Shown here: piece by piece, positions 55,283-64,000 of the stretch
Layout of the letters: the number at the start of each line of letters is the position of its first letter
How positions within the stretch are numbered: position 1 is the first letter of the stretch
From: Coniferiporia sulphurascens
Lineage: Eukaryota; Basidiomycota; Agaricomycetes; Hymenochaetales; Hymenochaetaceae
Length of the DNA stretch: 64,000 nt
Assembly (NCBI GenBank): GCA_002794785.1
Contig: NBBA01000001.1
Span: 1,364,001 to 1,428,000 of the forward strand
Reading direction: 5' to 3'
Notes under the pieces: model-generated
Database searches by the model: none
Told to the model about the DNA's origin: nothing
What the model saw: only the letters and a program-made list of their open reading frames with translations
Position numbers and translations under genes: made by a program

Positions 55283-58200
55283 TTAGTCAGATGGAAAGGG
55301 GGGGAGCGTACCTGAGAGCTCCAAAAGGGCTGGGTCCGAGTCCCAAGTTCTAGGTCCAAGCATACGACACATGTATTCCCTTAGGAGGTCCAGGTCCATA
55401 TCCTCATCGGTAGGGTGGCCATCCAGGTCCATCGCAGCAAAAGCCAGGCGGATGGCGCCTGCGGTGCGGTCGGAGAGGCGATTAAGGTGCCCCATCAGCT
55501 TTAGCCAGCGGCGCAAAACCAGGAGGTGGTTTTCGTCAGCCCACTCTGAGTGGTGGACTGGGAGAGGGTCCCTAGGTGGCCACACGCGTCATATCCATGG
55601 ATGGAAAGTGCTGCAGCGACTGAGGAGGTGGGTGGTCGACTGCGTGGGCCAGGGGGGGTGGTTGTGCCATCTGCAATGCGAAATCAGGCCATGCCTGCGT
55701 CGGTAGGCTGAGTCAAAGCTCAGCCAGTAGCCCCCATAGGGACCAGCGCAGCAGAGGACCTGTGCAACTGCGGATAGCTCCTTACATGGGTGGTCGACCG
55801 AATGCATGAGAAGCTTTCAAGGTCGGCATGAGGGTATACCGTGGACTGCCAAGTATTTATCGGCTGTCGAGGCTAGGGGGCGGGCTAGTGAGAGCGTCCA
55901 TCGTTCCATGAGAGTGCGGACAGCGACTTCTTTTAGCATGGAGGTGGAGGGTTTAAGATCGGATGGGGGGAGCTCTGTCACCAGCTTGGCTTCCATGTCA
56001 GCCCATTCGTTTCTGGGGATGTCCGAGTGTCCGGGGCACCACACGAAGTGAACGGTGATTTGGGGGTACGAGTCTAGCAGAGTCTCCACACCTGCTTTCC
56101 AAATGTGGAGGAGGTGGGCGCCAGGGACAGCGGCCCATGTGCGGAAGAGGTGGAGTGTGGTCAGCGAATCGGACAAAAAGAAGATATCCGATGTGACCCA
56201 CAGTTGTGCCGGGAGGCAGCATGCCACCCAGCCAGGGGCCGTAGTGAGGGAAAATTCCTCGGCGTCTGTGGCTGTGGCACAGGTGGGGGACTCCAGTCAT
56301 CTGGACCGGAGTCGGGTGTGGCCAAGCATGGCACAGATGGCCGAGCCCGACTTATTGTCAATGTGGGAGCCATCGGTGAAGACCTGTATGTGCAGGGTGA
56401 GGCCTAGTTGGTGCATGGCAGCCACAAATGACTTCCAGGTGTCTGCGCTGACTGGGGTGACAGGGGTGGTGAAGCAGATGCGGCCTTTTGTGAAGGCCAG
56501 GGGGTCTGTCCATGGGGGATGCATGTATGCTGGGACCAATTGAACCCGGGGGCTTGGACCTGCAGAGAAAGGGAAAAAGGTCTATTAGCTACGTTTTTTT
56601 AAAAGTTTTCGGCTGATAGAGTGGGGGGTGCGCCATAGGCATAGGGAATGGGTCGTCTTTATATATTCGAAATAGAAAGAAAGAGGGGGGACGGAGCAAA
56701 GAAAATTGGTGGAGTGGGGGGAGGCGCCTTTGTAGATGCCTAAAATCCATCTGCAGGCTGCGTTTTGCACAGCCTGTAGTCGGTTTACCAGGGTTTTTTG
56801 GCGGCGGCCGTGGTACCATACTGGCGCCCCCCATGCAAGCATGGAGTGGACGCAGAAGGTGTACAGGTGGCGGAGGAGGAGGGCCGAGATTCCACATTGT
56901 GTGTTGCCTAGGATGCAGAGGGCAGCAAGGGTGGAGAGTCCCTTGGAGCGCATGCGCTCGACATGGGGCTTGAAGGAGAGGCCCAGGTCCCACCATATCC
57001 CCAACCACCAGAGGGGGATTGAGGGGAGATCAGGGTGTTTGGGTCGACTTGTACCCCGGCGGTGTCCCAGCCGTCGTAGCCAGTTCGTCGCTGGGGGGGT
57101 GGAAGTGGAGGCATTCCGTCTTGGCGGCTTCAATGTTGAGACCGATGGTGCCAAAGAGGGTGTCGAGTTGTTGGTATGCATGGGCAAGCTCTCTGCAGTT
57201 GGATGCCACGGAGGGACCTATGCATATTAGTAAATGGTCATCAACGTATGCTAGGGTGGTGGTGCCGGCTTGGTGAAAGTGCCGGAGGACCACCCCTGCA
57301 AAGATCGCTGAGAGGATGGGGGAGACAGGCAATCCCTGTGGGGTGCCGAAGTCGGGTTTGGGGGCAGTGGGGAGGGTGGTGCCATCGAAAGAGACAGTGA
57401 CCCACCGGTCCATCATGAAGGATAAGCACCAGTTGGCCATGTCAGGGGCGCAACCGAGTTCCAACAATTGTCGGTGAAGGAGGTGGGGGTGTACTGAGTC
57501 GAAAAAACCCTGAATGTCGACCGCTAAAACCGAACAAACACGGCCCTCTGCGCGGGCACGCTCTGCAATCTGTAAGAGGTGTTGGGCAGCGTCATAGACC
57601 GAGTGGCCTTGGCATCCCCCATACTGGTTAGGTGGCAGCCAGTCCCACATGTTAGCGAGGAACTGGAGCCAGTTAGCAATGACTTTTTCCAGGAGTTTCC
57701 CTAGGGTCTCCTCAAGGGTGATGGGCTGGTATAATCACAGCGAGAATGGGTCCTTCTTGTTCGGTTTCCTGAGCATCACGACTTTTGCTGCCCGCCAGCA
57801 CTCAGGGTGATGGCCCAAGCGCAGACAGTCATTGAAAAGCGTGAGTATCTCGTCGGGGTAGGTGTCCACCACCCACTTAAGGGGGCGGTAACCTATTCCC
57901 GAGAGGCCTGGAGCTGACAAGTTGGATGTATTGGCCAGTGCCCCTGCAAGCTCCGATAGGAGTATGGGCGGGGCAGCTGGTTGGGTTGGGGGTAGCGGGA
58001 CGTTGGTCGCTGCCTGGGGTGGGGGGGGCATAAAGAAGGTTTCTTGGAAGAGCTCACCTTTCTCGATGTCCGTCTGGGTGAAGGATCCATCTCGTCGTCT
58101 AAGTGACGGGATGGGGGTGGGTCGGTTGCCTAAGCCTCGTTTGGCCCAGTTCCAGATGTTGGTGGCATCCGCTTCTGCTGCCTGATTGGTGTAGAACTGC

Positions 58201-59280
58201 TGTTTGGCTGTCCTAATGCCTCTTTTGAAGGCACGTCGGGCTGATGCTCACTGGAGGGGGGTGGTGGCCATTGTAATTGCAGATAGGAGGGTCTTGCAGT
58301 GGGGTGACCACCATGGGACTTCCTGTTTTTGACGGTTTCGAGAGGCAGGTGAATGGCTGGAGTGCGGCGACCATTGAGTCGATAACTGCTCTTGCTTTGA
58401 TGTTCAAGGCGATGGTGTCATGCCCTGGGAGTCAGAAGGCTTCTTCGAGGAGGGGGAAGGCAATGTTGGTCCATTTCTCCTTGTTGGCTGGTAGTAGCCG
58501 GTGTGTCTTTAGGACAGGGGGGGGGAGCTGATATGGCATGGACCAGCACAGGATGGCGTGGTCAGACAGTGGTGAGGGGTTGGAGGTAGCCGAATCTAAA
58601 ATAGAGTCAGGGTTGACCACAGGTGGGGCCCAGATCATGTCAATGGGGCACCGGCGACGATTGCCGTTGGGCCTTGAGTCAGAGTCAGGGAGGTGGGCAG
58701 GCGCCAGGCCATGCCCACGGAAAAAGTTGTTGAGGGGTTGTGCCCCCAAGTCATCTCACCGTGTGGCTGAGAGTTCGGACCACGTGTGGTGGCAACGGTT
58801 GAAGTCGCCTGCCACAAGTAGAGTGGTGGCTAGCACCGAGGGGAGTGAAAACAGGAAGGACTCACCTGGGTACTGGGGGGAGGCATGCTCGCAGTCCGGG
58901 GGGTGCATGCTGTAGTAGTTGCACACTCGGAGGGTGAGTTGTGATTGTACCTCCACTGTCAGCACGTCGGTGCCGTGTGAGGCGGTGCCTAGGATTGACC
59001 ATGAGGTGGGGGGGAGGGCCTGGGCTACATATGTTACCACTCGAGGGCGGACCTCTGGTGGCAGAACGGGTATGTAGCCTGGGATGGTTGGGACGTTGAA
59101 TACCGGGGAGCCAGCTGGGTCGTTGAGGGAGGGTTGCAGTCCGATTTGGTACCAGGGGGGTTCCTGTATAAGGATTAGGTGCGGGGGGGATGGGTCAGTT
59201 GTAAGGACAGGAATGAGGGAATGTATCGCTACTAGTGAGTGGGCAGCATTCCACTGCAAGATAGAGAGTTTCTCTATCAT
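55283..59280 (-). pseudogene. LINE ORF2, full length but with stops and frameshifts (L21)
   Basis: Span of 3998 bases, about 1330 codons. Endonuclease from the ATG at 59280: MIEKLSILQWNAAHSLVAIH, LILIQEPPWYQ, VAGDFNRCHHTWSE, LSDHAILC. Reverse transcriptase at 57650-57030: VDIQGFFDSVHPHLLH, TPQGLPVSPILS, AYVDDHLLIC. Thumb at 57187-56585. RNase H at 56539-55817: QVFTDGSHIDNKSGSAIC, DIFFLSDSLTTLHLF, HFVWCPGHSDIPRNEWADME. C-terminal segment to LELSGTLPPFPSD at 55283. A TGA at about 58756 (CACCGTGTGG context on the plus strand), a TGA-type break near 58255 and frameshifts near 57030 and 56540 inactivate it. Confidence 0.87.
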
Positions 59281-61227
59281 ATTTCCTCCATCTGATCATC
59301 GGAGGGGTCGGCAGCAAGGGCCTCTTCGATTTGGCGGTAGCGCCTCTTCTTAGGGCAGGCTGGCAGGGTGGCGGGGTGGTTGCCCTTGCAGTTGTTGCAT
59401 AGGTGGGGGTGGGGGCATGTGTCGCCTTTGGGCACTGCGTCGGATGCGCAGTGGGCGCACGATTTGCGGTGATTGCGGGTCAGATGGGCACCAGCGCAAT
59501 CAGCGCAGCAGGGTTGGGCTCGGCAGCCCTTGGTTCCGTGGCCGAGGCCCTGGCACCTCTCACATTGCATGAGGGTGGGGCAGACAGGTGGGACTGAGGC
59601 GGAGGGCGGACCTGAACATCCAGACCCATGGCCTTTTGAGAAGGCATTCGCAGATGGACCCATCAGGGTCGACGAAGGAGAAGACCACCGGGCATCTGTT
59701 GAGCGTTGGCAGGTGGTCCTCAGTGGCGGCGAAGTGGGGGGTGACTACAAAGTTGAGGTTGCAGAGTGCCGGGTTATGCCGGATTTCAGCCATGAGGACC
59801 TTCTCATTGATGGTGTGCCCATTCTGGCCGAACAAGAAGTCTTTGCACAGCACCATGGAGATGCACAGTGCTGACCGGGGGCGGACTCTGGAGGGGGTTA
59901 GGGAGAAAGTGGCTGGGACATTAATCCCCATCACAATGCACTCTGTGCGCATATGGGAGGCATAGGCTGCGGAGTGACGATCAATGATCGTTTCCGTGGT
60001 CAGGTTAGCCGAGGATGGGCATGCCGCAAATGTGGTCACGATGTTCCCCTTTACATTGTAGGAAGAGGATAGGACCAGGACTTGGTCTGTGGTGGGGAGG
60101 GAAGCGAAGAACTCATGGGACGTTTTTGTCAGAGCCATGGCGGACTTCTGATTTTCGGCCCATATGCTGACTGTCGGGGTGAGAACCAAGGTTGGGTCCT
60201 TGGCATACATGGTGGGGGGTGGGGGCACCTTCCTCTGGCGTTTCTTTTTCTTTTGTGCCGGGTTGATGACCGCTCCTGTGGCCAGGGCCACTGGGGTTGG
60301 GTTGGTGGTTGTCGGGGGGGCCGCTGCTGCAGCTACTTGGGCATAGGAGGTGGGGGCGGCCTGAACTGCGGCTTGGGGGGTCGGTTGCTGTTGTTGTTGT
60401 TGCTGCTGGCGCTGGGCGGGCCTAGAGCTGATGGAAGACATCTGATGGGAAATAGAAGCTACGTCAGTGGTCAGGCGCTTGACTGCCTCAGTCAGCGCCC
60501 TCATTTCTGGGGTCATGGGGGCGGTGCCGGGGGTCCCAGTGGTGGCCGGGGCCCTTTGGGGGGGGCGAGCTGGGGTGAAGGGTTCTGGGAGGGCTATTAC
60601 TGCCCCCTCCCTTGCGAAGTTGTAGGCCATTACCATGTTGTGGTAGATGATGTTGTTGGGGTATGTCCTGTCTTGCTCAATGTTGGCCAGTGTTTGTTGG
60701 ACGTTCCATAGGAGATCACCTACAAACTGCGTGGCCTTGACATCAATTTTCTCGGTGGGGGTGTCCTTGGTTTGCTGATCAAAGTCGTCCAAGGCACATG
60801 TGAGGGAGTACATGAACCCTGCAGTATGCTGTTCATGTTGTTGGGCTGGGGGTCCTCTCAGTGTGAGAGGCAACATGGTGGCTGAGGAGCGTTTCCGCCC
60901 AAGGCTTGTGCCTCCCACCTGTTGTGGGGGGGTGTGGGGGTCAACCGCCATTTCTGGGGCTGTCTCACTGAGTTCGTTGGAGCCATGGATCGACCCTACC
61001 GAGGTGGCTGGGGAGCCGGCTCGGGATGCCGCCCTTGATTCTGCACACACTTGAGTGGTGAAGTCGTAGGCTGAGATCATTTGAGAGTCGCTGATGGCTG
61101 GGGAGGGTGCTAGGACATCTGGTGAGGATGTTGGTTCCTGGGGGTGGTTGGTTGTGGGGGTGGTGGGGGCGGCTGTTCCGTATCTGATGGCTGCAGCGGC
61201 GCTGGTGGAGGCCCAGTTGGCGGCCAT
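59280..61227 (-). pseudogene. LINE ORF1 (gag-like), one frameshift (L21)
   Basis: Longest ORF1 in the window: 555 codons open from the ATG at 61227, then a 2-base deletion near 59605 relative to the copies at 41209 and 51800, then the C-terminus in another frame. Order: Ser/Ala/Pro-rich N-terminus, FMYSLTCALDDFDQQTKD, AYNFAREGAVIALPEPF, a Gln run, a lysine-rich segment, MYAKDPTLVLTPTVS, CKDFLFGQNGHT, then the zinc knuckles CERCQGLGHGTKGC, CADCAGAHLTRNH and CNNCKGNHPATLPAC. It ends in the ATGA overlap at 59280. A frame upstream of the ATG is also open, so the start could lie further 5'. Confidence 0.83.
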
Positions 61228-61385
61228 CCTGGCGACTCGGTCTGGATCGGCATTGGCCGATGGGGTGGGTGGTGGGTTGGTTCAATATGTTCGACAGAGA
61301 GTGTTCCTGTAATCGCCTGGGTTCGACATGGGGGAGTTTTAGCTGCCTGCACTAGTCAATGGTGGTGGTTGTCGAAAAGATAATC

Positions 61386-62988
61386 GCTAACTGGCTCCAG
61401 TTCCTCGCTAACACGAGGGGCTGGTTGCCACCCAACCAATACAGGGGGCGCCAAGGCCATTCGGTCTACAATGCTGCCCAACACCTTCTACAGATTGTGG
61501 AGCACACTCACTCGGAGGGCCTCACATGTTCGGTCTTAGCAGTTGACATTCAGGGCTTTTTCGACTTGGTGCACCCCCAGCTCCTCCACTGACAAATGTT
61601 GGACCTTGGCTGCATGCCAGACATGGCCAACTGGTGCCTGTCCTTCATGACAGATTGGCAGGTTGCTGTCACCTTCGATGGCACCACCCTCCCTACCACC
61701 CCCAAACCTGACTTCGGCACCCCCCAGGGATCCCCAGTCTCCCCCATCTTGTCAACTATATTTGCAGGGGTGGTCCTCCAGCACTTTCACCAAGCCAGTA
61801 CCACCGCCCTGGCATATGTTGATGACCATTTACTAATCTGCATAGGGACATCTGTGGCATCCAACTGCCGCGCCCTCGCCCATGCCTACCACCAACTCGA
61901 CACCCTCTTCAGCACCATTGGTCTCAACATCAAAGCCACCAAGATGGAGTGCCTCCACTTTCACCCACCTTGGCGATGCACCGGCTACGATGGCTGGGAC
62001 ACCACCGGCATCCAAGTCGACCCCAACACCCTGATCCGCCCCTCAATCCCACTGTGATGGTTGGGGATATGGTGGGACCTGGGCCTCTCCTTCAAGCCCC
62101 ATGTCGAGCACATGCGCTCCAAGGGGCTCTCCACCCTTGCCACCCTATGCATCCTGGGTAATACCCAACACGGCATCTCGGCCCTCCTCCTCCATTGCCT
62201 GTACACCTCCTGCGTCCGCTCCATCCTGTCTTGGGGGGCGCCAGTCTGGTACCATGGCTGCCGCCAAAAAACCCTGGTAAACCGCTTACAGGATGTGCAA
62301 AACACAGCCTGCCACTGGATTCTGGGTGTCTTCAAAGGTGCCTCCCCCCATTCCACTAATTTCCTTTGCTCTGTTCCCCCTCCCTCTTTCTATTTCAAAT
62401 ATATAAAGACTACCCATTCTCTGCACCTATGGCGCACCCCTCACTCTATTGGCCATAAATTATTTAAAAACATAGCTAACAGACCTTTTTCCCTTTCTCT
62501 GCAGGTCTGAGCCCCCCGGGTCCAACAGGTCCCTGCATACACGCATCCCCCATGGATGGACCCCCTGGCCTTCACCAATGGCCAAGTCCACTTCATCACC
62601 CCCATTACCCTGGTCAGCGACAACACTCGCAAGCAATTCATGAGTGCCGCACAAGCCCTCGGCTCCACCCCCCATGTCCAAATATTCATGGACAGCTCGC
62701 GCATTGACAACAAGTTGGGCTCTGCCATCTGTGCAATGCTAGGCCCCACCTGCCTCTGGTCACGCCAACTGGAGTCCCCCACCTGTGCCACCGCCACAGA
62801 TGCCGAGGAGTTTTCACTTGCAACAGCCCCTGGCTGGGTGGTGCACCGCCTCCCAGCACAATTGTGTGTCGCATCAGATATCTTCTTTCTGTCTGATTCG
62901 CTGACTGCATTGCACCTCTTCTGCATGTGGGCTGCCACACCAGGTGCCCACCTCCTCCACATCTGGAAAGTGGGTGTGGAGACTCTGC
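61386..62988 (+). pseudogene. LINE ORF2: reverse transcriptase, thumb, RNase H (L20)
   Basis: Visible in order: LPPNQYRGRQGHSVYNAAQH, VDIQGFFDLVHPQLLH then TGA (CCACTGACAA, CCACCGACAA in sisters), TPQGSPVSPILST, AYVDDHLLIC, a TGA in CCACTGTGATGG (TGG to TGA), the thumb, QIFMDSSRIDNKLGSAICAM (sisters DGS, here DSS), DIFFLSDSLTALHLF and VGVETL, where the Gypsy LTR cuts in. Confidence 0.84.
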
Positions 62989-63548
62989 CGTTACATTTTT
63001 CCTTTACTTTCCCCTTACTGTGTTGACTCACTTCCTATTTGTCATCATCAGTCAGCACAACTCCCCCATTTCTCTCCATTACTCATTCTTATTAGCATTA
63101 CACCATAAGATGCCATGATGACGCCATATCACACCATCATGACATGCTTTGCTTACTGATACCTTCACTTGTATTACCAAGGCATTCCTTGGGTTTCCAT
63201 GACCTTCATTAGCCATGTAAATGACCTTATACATGACCCTACAGTAACAAACACATAGAGTAGCATATAAGCATGTAACTTCAGTAGCACAAGTCCTAAG
63301 CTTGTGCTCTTTGTTCATACAAGCCCATTATATGCGCCTCTGTGCCCTCTGTGTGCTCTACCTCATCATCTGGCACTTTGTCATAACCCAACTCCTCTAA
63401 GAAGACACTGTGTACCTTCTCGACGATCAGGAAGCCCCACCGTCGATTTACTTCATTACTGGCATCAGGAAGCCCCATTGCTGTCACTCTCAGCCTCGAT
63501 GATCAGAAAGCCTCGACGTCGATCACCACGTAATCATTGAGCTTAACA
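62989..63548 (+). repeat. LTR of a Gypsy element, family G (5' LTR)
   Basis: 560 bp matching the solo LTRs at 2811-3368 and 12002-12561. It starts CGTTACA (TG changed to CG at the first base) and ends TTAACA. No matching 5-bp repeat is found at its right edge. Instead a coding sequence follows, so this is the 5' LTR of an element whose other end lies beyond the window. Confidence 0.85.
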
Positions 63549-64000
63549 CTAGCACAAGCTTTCCCAATTTTTTTTGCTGATGTATCAAACATCCAAGCAC
63601 CAACCCTCTGCCCAACCTGTCTATCAAGCAACCCATCCTGTCTCCTTCCTTCCTCCTTGTTGGGGGCACCTGGGACAGTGACCTCAAGTGTTTTAAAAAG
63701 AAACAAACCAACTCAAACAACTTCGATTACTATTTGTGGTTACAGAACCAACACAGTGACTACCAGTGGTTAAAGGCTCTCGATGCTGAGGACGCCCAAT
63801 TAACCTTCACAACCAACATACCCAACTATCGTGACATCTTCCCACACCTTAAAACACCTGACACCTCTGACAAACCCAAAGAACAAAACATGTTGTCCAA
63901 CACACCAGCCCCAAAGGAAATCAACCTCGCCCGTCCCAATACCTTTGACAGGGACCGCAAGTATGCTAGATGCTTCCTCTCAAGCTGTGAAGCATACCTC
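63549..64000 (+). mobile_element. Gypsy element interior, start only
   Basis: The internal region after the 5' LTR runs to the window edge. The bases after the LTR (CTAGCACAAGCTTTCCC) do not show an obvious tRNA 3'-end complement, so the priming mode is unclear. Confidence 0.6.
63581..64000 (+). CDS. Gypsy gag, N-terminal part (runs off the window)
   Basis: One frame is open for 140 codons from 63581 to the last base. It reads DSDLKCFKKKQTNSNNFDYY, then QHSDYQWLKALDAEDAQLTF, and PNTFDRDRKYARCFLSSCEA near the end. The last segment resembles the start of the Gypsy gag domain (P-x-FDGDR-x-K-x2-x-FL-x2-CE). No early ATG was found in this frame before the Met in NMLSN, so the true start is uncertain. 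The rest of gag-pol is outside the window. Confidence 0.6.

Larger units (their letters stand above)
54966..61371 (-). mobile_element. Full-length LINE copy L21 with 14-bp TSD
   Basis: 6406 bp from the 5' end CAACCACCACCATTGACTAG (61371) to the (TAAAA)n tail (54966-55000), flanked by TCGAAAAGATAATC at 54952-54965 and 61372-61385. It defines the complete structure: 5' UTR about 145 bp, ORF1, ATGA overlap, ORF2 and a 3' UTR of about 280 bp. The 3' hairpin is missing (GCTGCCCTAACTACATAAC). Domain order and an RNase H after the RT suggest a Tad1-like or I-like fungal clade; this is inferred from architecture. Confidence 0.93.
54925..62988 (+). mobile_element. LINE copy L20, split by full-length L21, truncated by a Gypsy element
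   Basis: A short reverse transcriptase piece (54925-54965, ending CTCGAAAAGATAATC) resumes at 61372 (TCGAAAAGATAATCGCTAAC) and continues through the reverse transcriptase and RNase H to 62988, where the Gypsy LTR starts. The duplicated TCGAAAAGATAATC is the TSD of L21. The 5' end abuts the tail of L19. Confidence 0.88.

Noticed and set aside
59588..59965. Long antisense frames over LINE ORF1 and elsewhere (for example 41282-41899, 48716-49099, 55371-55706)
   Set aside because: They mirror the GC-rich coding strand of LINE ORFs. Their residue patterns do not match any domain, and they vanish in diverged copies.

Overview
The window is a transposon-dominated stretch of a fungal nuclear genome, most probably a basidiomycete (Agaricomycetes). 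The indications are a KDZ-type transposase gene with several short GT-AG introns, a fragment that resembles the cell-cycle gene CDC23/APC8, and fungal non-LTR, Copia and Gypsy retroelements. No bacterial genes, operons, rRNA genes or intact tRNA genes were seen. There is no clearly intact host gene, so the species cannot be named.

Most of the sequence is one GC-rich non-LTR (LINE) family. A complete copy is about 6.4 kb. It has ORF1 (gag-like, zinc knuckles at the C-terminus) and ORF2 of about 1330 aa (endonuclease, reverse transcriptase, RNase H, C-terminal His/Cys segment). ORF1 and ORF2 meet in an ATGA stop/start overlap. The 3' end carries a C-run/G-run hairpin and a simple-repeat tail. 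About fifteen copies lie in both orientations, mostly 5' truncated and nested in each other. The most complete are at 2093-9035 (-) and 54966-61371 (-); the second has a clear 14-bp target-site duplication (TSD).

Layout: 1-9035 two LINEs in (-) with a solo LTR at 2811-3368; 9036-13834 LINE pieces in (+) with a dispersed repeat and a second solo LTR; 13835-22941 a LINE-free island (CDC23-like fragment, 32-bp minisatellite, dead KDZ transposase gene split by an LTR-like element); 22942-31454 LINE pieces with two inverted copies of that LTR-like element and a solo Copia LTR; 31455-42885 a LINE carrying a nearly complete Copia element at 32318-37755; 42886-52385 a LINE carrying a second LINE, which itself carries a SINE-LINE chimera; 52386-62988 more LINEs including the full-length copy; 62989-64000 the 5' LTR and gag start of a Gypsy element that runs off the window.

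The most notable signal is a family of solo-LTR-like elements (17567-19041, 22942-24288, 29248-30594). They begin TGTTAG and end CTAACA, and two copies have perfect 5-bp TSDs. Each carries a TATA box about 180 bp before its end and, upstream of it, a related reading frame of about 215-221 codons with a conserved C-x2-C ... C-x5-H pattern. I do not recognise the protein. A second notable signal is a single insertion (43899-46113) in which a 300-bp tRNA-derived SINE ending in a T-run is fused to a truncated LINE, the whole flanked by one TSD. In most reading frames checked against a sibling copy, the break is a CGA to TGA change, pointing to cytosine deamination of repeats.
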